DNA of 64,000 nucleotides from Larimichthys crocea (taxonomy: Eukaryota; Chordata; Actinopteri; Sciaenidae): assembly GCF_000972845.2 (NCBI RefSeq), contig NC_040015.1, forward strand, positions 4,104,890-4,168,889, in the 5' to 3' direction. Shown in pieces: positions 45,587-55,068 of this stretch. Within the stretch, counting starts at the first letter, position 1. Each line of letters opens with the position of its first letter. A model generated the notes under the pieces. The model did no database searches, was not told the DNA's origin, and worked only from the letters and a program-made list of their open reading frames with translations. Position numbers and translations under genes: made by a program.

Positions 45587-47990
45587 TTACAATAGTTCAG
45601 AAAACGGAAGCAGGTAAAGAAAATGCTCTTGTACTTGAGGGAGTAATACAGGCTCTTGAAGAAGAAAAAATAGAATTACAAACCAAGTTAGACACTGAAA
45701 CAGATGCTGAATTAAGAGAAGAAATAACAAAAACGCTGACTGAAATTGTATGTCTGCAAACTCAAAGTGTAGTGAGCCAGGAACCAACTTTTCAACCTGA
45801 AGAACTAAATACTCAACCTGAGCAATCTAGGCGATCAGAAAGAGATCGAAAACCAACGAAAGGTGGCTGCCTATGCTAAAGATGAGAGTGCAAAAAAGGA
45901 AGAAAGTTCATGTTAACTTATGTAAGCTTTAAAGGTGATGAGGTTAGTACACCAGGAGCAAACTTAAAGAAGAATGTGACAAAGAGGAACTTGAAGGTAT
46001 GATCACTACTTTGGAAGAATACGAGTCACACTTAAAGCAGGTGTATGAAAGCTTACGTTCGTTGACAACGCCAAGTCAGACATAAGACGGCGAATGGATA
46101 GCTGCACTTCAGTAACTAAAGAAGTAGTTGCTCTACTGAAAATGCGCTGCTCAGAAGTAGGCAAAGAGTTTGATGCAGTTGCAGTAAAACAATCACTCTC
46201 TAAACTACTTCAGAGAGATGAAGCGAGATCGATATATGGATCCACTGTATCAAGGGTGGGTGCAGATAGCATAGCAGAAAGTCAGGTTTCAATAAAGAGA
46301 GCAGAAGCAGCAGCACGCTTAGCATCAAAACGTGCAGAAATAAACAGAGAGTGTGAAATAGCTGCACAAAGAAAGGAAGTGTTTGAACAGCAAGAAAAAT
46401 TGAAAATGCTGGAAAATCAAAGGGATCTGGAGCTATGCAAGCTGAATACATGTTTATGCAGAGGAGAAATGAAAATGAATGTGCTGAAATAGGGGAGAAG
46501 AAGAAAGAATAACTCTGCCTCCAAGTCAGCCACAAGGAAAAGAAAAGAAGTAACTCTGCCTCCAATAATCTCCAAACATGGCATAATACAGCTCCGTATG
46601 CTCAGATTCCCCAGGGCACATCAGGCACTCCTCATTCTGAAAAACAATCAGAGCAAAAATTGAGTGAACCGTTACTAGTGCAAGCCTTCAAAGACTCTCT
46701 GACATAACAAGGCTTCCGGCACCTGACGCGTCCGTGTTTTACTGGTGATCTCTCAAATTCACTGAATGGCGGACCAGCTTTAAAGCGGTGATTGAGACTC
46801 CGTCAAACTCCAGCACATAGACTGTTTTATCTCAGAAATACATAAGCGGAGATGCACTGTCTGTGCTAGAAGGAACTTTTACAGAGTGATGATGAAGCAT
46901 ATACACAAGCATGGATGCACTGACAAGCGCTATGGCCACCCATTCATAGTGCAAAGAGCTTTCAGAGGTAACTTAGTGCTGCCACGATAGGACCAAAAGA
47001 GCCACTAAAAGTTAAGACTTCAGTGATTTCCTTGTGTCGTGCAAAAAATGCAATGCCTCACATATCAGGTCTGAAAGTGCTGGATGATTGTGATGACTGC
47101 TCCAGAAACTTCCTGATTGGGCAACAGCTCGATGGAATCGAATTGTCACCAAGGAATTGGATGATGGCAAGCCATATCCAAGCTTTGAACAGTTCTCAAA
47201 CTTCTTAGCCGAGGAGGCACGCATTGCCTGCAACCCGGTGTCCTCACTTCACGCTTTGAAAAGGATAGAGGAGAAAGCAGGCACAGAAGTGAAACGCATC
47301 AAAGCCAGAACCCTAGTAACAACAACAAAGGTTGCTGAAGGGAAAGGTCACCCAGCTAAGGTTCAGTGAATCAGCAGGGCTTGACAGTTGATCCATCTGC
47401 ACCTCAACTAAGAGGCAATAAATGCCTATGTGTCAGAAGAACCACTTCATTACAATGTGAAAGGTTTGCTGCTCTGACACTTGATGACAAGAAAGCGTTC
47501 ATCAAAACCAACAATATGTGCTCGCCTGCTTGAGGTTGGACATGTTGCAAGGATTGTCGTAAAGGGCTACTTGTATGTTTGTAGAAAGAGCCATCCACTC
47601 CGTTGCATGACAAACCGGCTCCAGAAGAAAAGCTTGAAGCAGGTCAACAGCAGACAGTTCTTCTACTTACTTTGTGTAGTGTGATATGCCACCTTCTGAC
47701 CGCACATCAATGTAGTCCCAGTGTGGTGTCTAGTGATGTCAAAAATAGCCAGGAAATATTGGTATATGCTTTGCTAGACACACAAAGTAGCAACACATTC
47801 ATTTCTGAAGATGTGTGTGGACAACTTGAGGCACACACTGAACCTGTTAAACTCAGGCTGTCAACAATGACTGGCAGGTCAATAGTGAATTGTCACAGAG
47901 CCAGTGGTTAAGGTCAGAGGATACAGTTCCAAGAATGCATTTAATTACCACCAGTATAACTCAGAGATATCCCGTTGAGATAAGACCAGC
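45587..47990 (+). mobile_element. BEL/Pao LTR retrotransposon remnant (gag and protease part)
   Basis: Several broken frames line up in the order of a BEL/Pao polyprotein. First is an alpha-helical, Lys/Glu-rich gag segment (46094-46492, rich in RAEAAARLASKRAE-like text). Next comes the conserved gag block with LKVLDDCDDC near 47068 and EEARIACNP near 47208. A zinc-knuckle-like stretch with HVARI near 47540 follows. Last is a retropepsin-like segment with LLDTQSSNTFIS near 47772, where the usual catalytic DTG or DSG reads DTQ. Stops and shifts occur throughout, so it is dead. Reverse transcriptase, RNase H and integrase are absent; they would lie in or beyond the 100-N gap. Confidence 0.75.
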
Positions 47991-47993
47991 ATT

Positions 47994-48093
47994 NNNNNNN
48001 NNNNNNNNNNNNNNNNNNNNNNNNNNNNNNNNNNNNNNNNNNNNNNNNNNNNNNNNNNNNNNNNNNNNNNNNNNNNNNNNNNNNNNNNNNNNN
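47994..48093. other. Assembly gap of 100 N
   Basis: Exactly 100 N, the usual placeholder for a gap of unknown length, between the retrotransposon and the satellite block. Confidence 0.99.
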
Positions 48094-48270
48094 TCCAGAA
48101 CATGACAACATTCCGGAGCATAAGATAATGCCAACATTCCAGAACTCTCAAACAAGCTAGAATTTGACAACATTCTAGAATTTGTCAAAATTCCACAACA
48201 TAACATTCCAGAACTAGCAAACATGCTAGAATTTGCCAACATTCCGGAACATGACAATATTCTACATTTT
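48094..48270. repeat. Degenerate minisatellite (acattccagaac-type units)
   Basis: Units of about 18-36 bp share 'aacattccagaac' and 'gctagaatttgacaacat' with variants. About eight units remain. The array probably continues into the gap, since it begins mid-unit at 48094. Confidence 0.7.
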
Positions 48271-50234
48271 GCCAAAGATAAAGACGAAAGGAAATAAAAA
48301 GACAAAAGGAGGGAAGGAAAAAAAGACGAAAGGAAGGAAAAAAGATGAAAGGGCAAAAAGACGAAAGGAAGGAAGGAAAAAAGACGAAAGAAAGGAAGGA
48401 AGGAAGGAAGGAAGGAAGTGAGGAAGGAAGGAAAAAAAGATGAAAAGGAAAAAAAGATGAAAAGGAAGAAAAGATGAAAAGGAAGAAAAAAAAGCTGAAA
48501 AGGAAAAAAAGCTGAAAAGGAAAAAAGCTGAAAGGAAAAAAACATGAAAAGGAAAAAAGATGAAAGGAAGAAAAAAAGATGGGAAGAAAAAAAGATGAGA
48601 TGAAAAAAAGATGAGATGAAAAAAGATGAAGAAAAAGACGAAAGTAAAAAAACGAAAAGGAAAAAAGATGAAAGGAAAAAAACATGAAAGGAAAAAAACA
48701 AGAAAAAAAGATGAGATGAAAAAAGATGAGATGAAAAAAGATGATGAAAAAAGAAGAAAAAGAAGAAAAAGACGAAAGTAAAAAGACGAAAAGGAAAAAA
48801 GATGAAAAAAAGACAAAAAAAAGACAAAAAGGAAAAAAGATGAAAAGAAAAAAGACAAAAAGGAAAAAAGATGAAAGGAAAAAACATGAAAAAGGAAAAA
48901 AGATGAAAGGAAGAAAAAAGATGAGATGAAAAAAGATGAGATGAAAAAAGATGAAAAAGATGATGAAAAAGACGAAAGTAAAAAAACACGAAGGAAAAAA
49001 GATGAAAAGGAAAAAAAGGAAAAGGAAAAAAAGATGAAGGAAAAAAAGGAAAAAAAGATGAAGGAAAAAAAGATGAAGGAAAAAAAGAAGGAAAAAAGAA
49101 GGAAAAAAAGATGAAGGAAAAAAAGATGAAAAGAAGGAAAAAAGATGAGATGAAAAAAAGAAAAAAAGATGAAAAAAGAAAGATGAAAAAAGATGAGATG
49201 AAAAAAGATGAGATGAAAAAAGAAGAAAAAGAAGAAAAAGACGAAAGTAAAAAGACGAGATGAAAACAGATGAGATGAAAAAAGATGAGATGAAAAAAGA
49301 TGAAAGGAAGAAAAAAAGATGAGATGAAAAAAGAAAAAAGAAAAAGACGAAAGTAAAGAGACGAAAAGGAAAAAAGATGAAAGGAAAACATGAAAAGGAA
49401 AAAAGATGAAGAAAAAAAGATGAAAAGAAAAAAAGATGAGATGAAAAAAGAAGAAAAAGAAGAAAAAGACGAAAGTAAAAAAAGACGAAAAGGAAAAAAG
49501 ATGAAAGGAAAAAAACAAGATGAAAAAAGATGAAAAGAAAAAAAGATGAGATGAAAAAAGATGAGATGAAAAAAGAAGAAAAAGAAGAAAAAGACGAAAG
49601 TAAAAAAACGAAAAGGAAAAAAGATGAAAAGAAAAAAAGATGAGATGAAAAAAGATGAGATGAAAAAAGATGAGATGAAAAAAGAAAAAGAAGAAAAAGA
49701 TGAAAGTAAAAAAAACATGAAAAAAGATGAAAAGAAAAAAAGGAAAAAAGATGGAAAGGAAAAAAAGAGGAAAGGAAAAAAAGAGGAAAGGAAAAAAAGG
49801 AAAGGAAAAAAAGATGAAAGGAAAAAAGGATGAAAGGAAAAAAGAAGAAAAAGAAGAAGACGAAAGTAAAAAAAGACGAAAAGGAAAAAAGATTAACAGA
49901 AAAAAGACAAGGAAAAAAGATGAAAGGAAGAAAAAAAGATGGGAAGAAAAAAAGATGAGATGAAAAAAGACGAAAGTAAAAAAACGAAAAGGAAAAAAGA
50001 TGAAAAGGAAAAAAAGATGAAGGAAAAAAAGATGAAGGAAAAAAAGATGGAAGGAAGGAAAAAAGATGAGATGAAAAAAGATGAAAAGAAAAAAAGATGA
50101 AAAAAGATGAAAAAAGATGAAAAAAGATGAAAAAAGATGAGATGAAAAAAGATGAAAAGAAAAAGACGAAAGTAAAAAAAGACGAAAAGGAAAAAAACAT
50201 GAAAGGAAAAAAACATGAAAAGAAAAAAGATGAG

Positions 50235-50600
50235 ATGAAAAAAGGAGATGAAAAAAGATGATGAAAAAAGGAGATGAAAAAAGATGATGAAAAAAGATGA
50301 TGAAAAAAGATGATGAAAAAAGATGATGAAAAAAGATGATGAAAAAAGATGATGAAAAAAGATGATGAAAAAAGATGATGAAAAAAGATGATGAAAAAAG
50401 ATGATGAAAAAAGATGATGAAAAAAGATGATGAAAAAAGATGATGAAAAAAGATGATGAAAAAAGATGATGAAAAAAGGAGATGAAAAAAGATGATGAAA
50501 AAAGATGATGAAAAAAGATGATGAAAAAAGATGATGAAAAAAGATGATGAAAAAAGATGATGAAAAAAGATGATGAAAAAAGATGATGAAAAAAGATGAA
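50235..50600. repeat. 13-bp tandem array inside the satellite
   Basis: About 28 near-perfect copies of 'gatgatgaaaaaa', with a 'ggagatgaaaaaa' variant at about 50245, 50268 and 50477. It is more homogeneous than the flanking satellite, which indicates recent local expansion. Confidence 0.9.
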
Positions 50601-50694
50601 AAAAGATGAGATGAAAAAAGAAGAAAAAGAAGACGAAAGTAAAAAAAAACATGAAAAAAGATGAAGGAAAAAAAGATGAAGGAAAAAAGGAAAA

Positions 50695-51145
50695 AAGATG
50701 AAAAGAAAAAAGACAAAAAGGAAAAAAGATGAAAAGAAAAAAGACAAAAAGGAAAAAAGATGAAAAGAAAAAAGACAAAAAGGAAAAAAGATGAAGAAAA
50801 AAGACAAAAAGGAAAAAAGATGAAAAGAAAAAAGACAAAAAGGAAAAAAGATGAAGAAAAAAGACAAAAAGGAAAAAAGATGAAAAGAAAAAAGACAAAA
50901 AGGAAAAAAGATGAAGAAAAAAGACAAAAAGGAAAAAAGAAGAAAAGAAAAAAGACAAAAAGGAAAAAAGATGAAGAAAAAAGACAAAAAGGAAAAAAGA
51001 TGAAAAGAAAAAAGACAAAAAGGAAAAAAGATGAAGAAAAAAGACAAAAAGGAAAAAAGATGAAAAGAAAAAAGACAAAAAGGAAAAAAGATGAAGAAAA
51101 AAGACAAAAAGGAAAAAAGAAGAAAAAAGACAAAAAGGAAAAAAG
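50695..51145. repeat. 60-bp higher-order array inside the satellite
   Basis: Six consecutive copies of an exact 60-bp period cover 50761-51120, with a single visible substitution (T to A at 50941). Each copy is two related half-units of about 31 and 29 bp, differing by 'gatgaaaagaaa' against 'gatgaagaaa'. Homogeneity is very high compared with the surroundings. Confidence 0.93.
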
Positions 51146-53215
51146 ATGAAAGGAAAAAACATGAAAAGGAAAAAAGATGAAAGGAAGAAAAAAAGATGGG
51201 AAGAAAAAAAGATGAGATGAAAAAAGATGAGATGAAAAAAGATGAAAAAGATGAAAAAGACGAAAGTAAAAAAACACGAAAAGGAAAAAAAGATGAAGGA
51301 AAAAAAGATGGAAGGAAGGAAAAAAGATGAGATGAAAAAAGATGAAAAGAAAAAGACGAAAGTAAAAAAACACGAAAAGGAAAAAAAGATGAAAAGGAAA
51401 TAAAGATGGAAGGAAAAAACATGAAAAGGAAAAAAGATGAAAGAAAAAAAGATGGGAAGAAAAAAAGATGAGATGAAAAAAGATGAGATGAAAAAAGATG
51501 AAAGATGATGAAAGACGAAAGTAAAAAAACACGAAAAGGAAAAAAAGATGAAAAGGAAATAAAGATGAAGGAAAAAAAGATGAAGGAAAAAAAGGAAAAA
51601 AAGATGGAAGGAAGGAAAAAAGGAAAAAAAGATGGAAGGAAGGAAAAAAGATGAGATGAAAAAAGATGAAAAGAAAAAGACGAAAGTAAAAAAAGACGAA
51701 AAGGAAAAAAAGATGAAAAGGAAAAAAAGATGAAAGGAAGAAAAAAGATGAGATGAAAAAAGATGAAAAGAAAAAGACGGGAAGGAAAAAAGAGGGAAGG
51801 AAAAAAGACGAAAGAGAAAAAAGACGAAAGGTAGGAAAAAAACATGAAGGAAAAAAGATGAAGAAAAAAAAGATGAAAAAAGATGAGATGAAAAAAGATG
51901 AAAAGAAAAAGACGAAAGTAAAAAAGACGAAAGGAAGGAAAAAAGACGAAAAGGAAAAAAAGATGAAAGGAAAAAAGATGAAAGGAAGGAAAAAAAGATG
52001 AAAGGAAGGGACAAAGATGAAAGGGAAAAAAGACGAAATGAATAAAAGACAAAATGAAGGAAAAAATGAAAAAGAAAAAGAGACAAGGAAAAAAGACAAA
52101 AAGGAAAAAAGATAAAAGGAAAAAAAGATGAAAAGAAGATTAAAGGAAAAAAAGATTAAATGAAAAAAAGATGAAAAGAAAGGAAAAAAGATTAATGTAA
52201 AGAAAAAAGACAAAAGGAAAAAAAGACGAAAAGGAAAAAAGATCAAAGGAGAAAAATACGAAAGGAGGGAAAAAAGATGAAAGGAAGGAGAAAAAGATGA
52301 AAAGGAAGGAAAAGATGAAAGGAAAAAAGATGAAGGAAAAAGATGAAGGGAATGGAAAAAGATGAAAGGAATGGAAAAAGATGAAAGGAATGGAAAAAGA
52401 TGAAAGGGAAAAAAGACGAAATGAATAAGACGAAAAGGAAAAAAAGATGAAAGGAAAAAAACATGAAACGAATAAAAGACGAAAGGAAGGAAAAAGAGAT
52501 GAAAGGAAAAAAACATGAAAGGAAGGAAGAAAGATGAAAGGGAAAAAAGACAAAAGGAAAAAAGACGAAATTAAAAAAAGATGAAAGGAAGGAAAAAAAA
52601 TTAAAGGAAAAACAAGGAAGGGAAAAAATAAAAGGAAAAAAACATGAAAAGGAAAAAAGATGAAAGGAAAAAATATGAAAGGGAGTAAAAAGGAAGATGA
52701 AAGGAAAAAAAGACGGAAGGAAGGAAGGAAAAAAGACAAGGAAAAAAAGATGAAAATGAAAAAAAGATGATAGGAAAAAACATGAAAGGAAGGAAGAAAG
52801 ATGAAAGGGAAAACAGACGAAAGGAAAAAAAGATGAAATGAAGGAAGGAAAAAAGACAAAAGAAAAAAACACGAAAGAAAAAAAGACGAAAAGGAAAAAA
52901 AGACAAAAGGAAGGAAGAAAGGAAAAAAAGACAAAAGGAAGGAAGAAAGGAAAAAAAGACAGGAAGGAAAAAAAGATCCAAGGGAAGGACGGAAGGAAGG
53001 AAAAAAAGACGAAAGAAAGGTGAAAGGCGAAAGGAAGGAAAAAATGATGAAAGGAAAAAAAACACAAGGAATGAAAAAAGACAAGAAAAAAAGATGAAAG
53101 GAAGGAAGGGAGAAAGGAAAAAAGATGAAAGGAAGGAAGGAAGGAACGAAGGAAGGAAAAAAGACAAAAGAAGAAAAAAAGGAAAAAAGATGAAAGGAAG
53201 AAAGGAAAAAAAAGA

Positions 53216-53605
53216 CGGTGTGGTGTGACATTTGAGGCTGGTGCACAAGATCAACAGAAATCAGAAAAGGCTATTATCTTTTATTATTTTAATGCCATGA
53301 TACAATTGTTAATGGTGCATACCGTTATTCTGCTCACTTCAGTGAATGGCAGGCGTCTGTGCCTGTATAGAAAAGCTCATTTATATTTTTGCAAGCACTT
53401 CACACAACCAATGAGGGTGTTAACCTGGCTACAAATAAAGTCTGCACCTGCTATCATGTTCCAGCACATTTTTTACCTCTTTTGCTGGATCCAACCAGTA
53501 TTTCTGATACTCGATCCCAGCTACAAATTGGGGGGTGGGACACAATAAATATAGCTTATTGTGATGTAAATATAGCAGTGACAACTACTAATACTACTGA
53601 TCAAG
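53216..53605. other. Non-coding DNA between satellite and piggyBac fragment
   Basis: No gene is recognised. It may be the 5' flank or terminal region of the piggyBac-like element that starts at 53606, but no TTAA-flanked end is identified. Confidence 0.35.
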
Positions 53606-54590
53606 ATGGCCAAAAAATTCTCCGCACACATGGCCTTGAAATTGATTTTGGACGACACAGACTGTTACGGACCTCAAGGGCTCGCAAGGCCCGAAACATA
53701 TTTAAAGAAAACATAAAGACAAAAGTTGTCATTAAACCAATAATATTTTTTTATTAATTCAAAAACAAAATAATTCCCCAAGAAAACGACAAAACTAAAG
53801 GGTTGGAGGTTCCTGGCCAAAACAAACAAAACGAGAGAGAGAACACTGAGCCAACCAACGGCCGTCGCACCCAGCATCCACTCCCAAACTAAGCCTGCCT
53901 AAAACCCACTACCTAAATGAAAAGAAAAGACCGAAAACAGGACTACCAAGGAACCCCCGAACCAAAACTAAAATAACAAAACCCAAACGGCTCCTGGCAT
54001 CCAGAGCCTCACCTTCACACCGGATCACCTGCAGGGAAGATAGAGAGAGAGACAAGAGAGAGACACCTCTTTAAGTAAGCTCATGCTGATGAGACAATGA
54101 GTCTCACCTGGGGTCTCCTCTGTGCACAGAGAGAGAGAGAGAAAGAGAGAGGGAGAAAAAGGGGTGGGGAGAAACAAACACAAAGTCCTACTTCCTGGCC
54201 ACATGTAACACAGACACTTTTGATGATGATGTGGAGTATGAACATCACATTTCTGAAAATTCAGAGTCTGACAGTGATTTTGAAGAAGAGAGTGACATTG
54301 AGCATCAGCTAGCTGCAAAATGAAAACGAACCACAGCAAGACAGCAGCCAGCCTAAGGACCAAACAGTCAGCAGCTAGCAAGTGAAGACATATGGATTTC
54401 AAAAAATTTAAAAAATTGAATGGTCTTTTTGCCCAAGAAATGAGCCACCGCACATGGCTGCCTATGTGATAAGACTGCAACCAGGGCCAACACTGATGGC
54501 AGTCACTCATGTACAGGACATTGAGTCTGCTTTCGAGCTTTTCATCCCAGATTCCATCCAGAAAATTATTCTGGATTGAAGCCCACGGTA
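53606..54590 (+). mobile_element. piggyBac-like transposase fragment, interrupted by a solo LTR
   Basis: An ATG at 53606 opens 19 codons to 53662 (MAKKFSAHMALKLILDDTD). The same frame resumes at 54216 with an acidic stretch (TFDDDVEYEHH, then ENSESDSDFEEESD), typical of the N-terminus of piggyBac-type transposases. After a stop, another piece near 54420-54578 (RLQPGPTLMA, then [11 protein letters not shown]) resembles the start of the DDE-type transposase domain. The remainder is missing. Stops and a deletion show an old dead copy. The assignment rests on pattern and order rather than on catalytic residues, which are absent. Confidence 0.65.
53663..54210. mobile_element. 548-bp solo LTR with perfect 5-bp target duplication
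   Basis: It starts TGTTAC and ends GTAACA, so the ends form the inverted TG...CA pair of retroviral-type LTRs. CAGAC occurs immediately before (53658-53662) and after (54211-54215), a perfect 5-bp target duplication, as left by Gypsy-like and related integrases. No internal coding sequence is present, so one LTR remains after recombination. It interrupts the piggyBac-like frame. The retroelement family is not determined. Confidence 0.85.
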
Positions 54591-54599
54591 CACAACCAA

Positions 54600-55068
54600 C
54601 CGCTCCATGTTTCTAACAGATATTCCCCACTCAGCGACACACCTGCTGAGAGGCCAACTCTGGTCATTGGCAGCTCCATTTTACAAAACATGAAGCCATA
54701 GTTAAATGTATCCCGGGGGCCACAGCAGGCGACATCGAGTCTACTTTAAAACTGCTGGCTAAATATAAACGTAGATACAGTAAGATTGTTATCCACGTCT
54801 CAGTAATGACACCCAGTTACGCCACTCGGAGGTCACTAAAATTAATGTGTTAACAATGTTGGACTTCTCTGGACCCCTACCCAATGTGACCAGTGATAGG
54901 TGTATAGGTGGTGTCCAGCAAACAATGGTGGCTTCATAGATAATTAGACACCTTTCTGGGGAAAACCTGGTCTGATTAGAAGAGACAGCATCCATCCCAC
55001 TTTGGATGGAGCAGCTCTCATATCTAGAAATATGGCCAAGTTTATTAGTCGACCAAAACCGTGACACC
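54600..55068 (+). mobile_element. L2-clade LINE, 5' part (ORF1 esterase-like domain)
   Basis: Broken plus-strand frames encode [11 protein letters not shown] near 54660, FWGKPGLIRRDSIHPTLDGA near 54954-55013 and ISRNMAKFIS near 55020-55050. This is the SGNH-esterase-like domain known from ORF1 of CR1/L2-type LINEs, with the DxxH pair preserved in RRDSIHPT. The element is cut at 55068 by the RTE insertion and resumes at 57801. Confidence 0.75.

Larger units (their letters stand above)
48271..53215. repeat. 4.9-kb purine-rich satellite (gatgaaaaaa / gacgaaagg-type units)
   Basis: The plus strand is almost all A and G, with isolated T (in GATG) and C (in GAC). Units of 10-15 bp, such as 'gatgaaaaaa', 'gatgagatgaaaaaa' and 'gacgaaagtaaaaa', vary along the block. 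From about 52000 rightwards GGAAGGAA and 'aaaaaagacgaaagg' units dominate. The phrase 'gacgaaagta' returns about 16 times between 48638 and 51912 at intervals of roughly 100-500 bp, so there is a higher-order unit. Long open frames on both strands (Phe/Ser/Leu-rich on minus, Lys/Glu/Asp-rich on plus) are by-products, not genes. Confidence 0.95.

Noticed and set aside
50760..51149. 129-codon Lys/Asp/Glu/Arg-rich plus-strand frame
   Set aside because: A translation of the 60-bp tandem array, not a gene.
48185..52516. 1443-codon minus-strand open frame, plus 1274-, 719- and 585-codon frames overlapping it
   Set aside because: All lie in the purine satellite and read only Phe/Ser/Leu/His-rich repeats. 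They are open because the plus strand lacks adjacent pyrimidines, so minus-strand stops cannot form. There are no domains, and three frames of the same strand are open at once.
48271..53215. CRISPR-like array
   Set aside because: There are no constant repeats with unique spacers, the units are low-complexity, and the host is a vertebrate.
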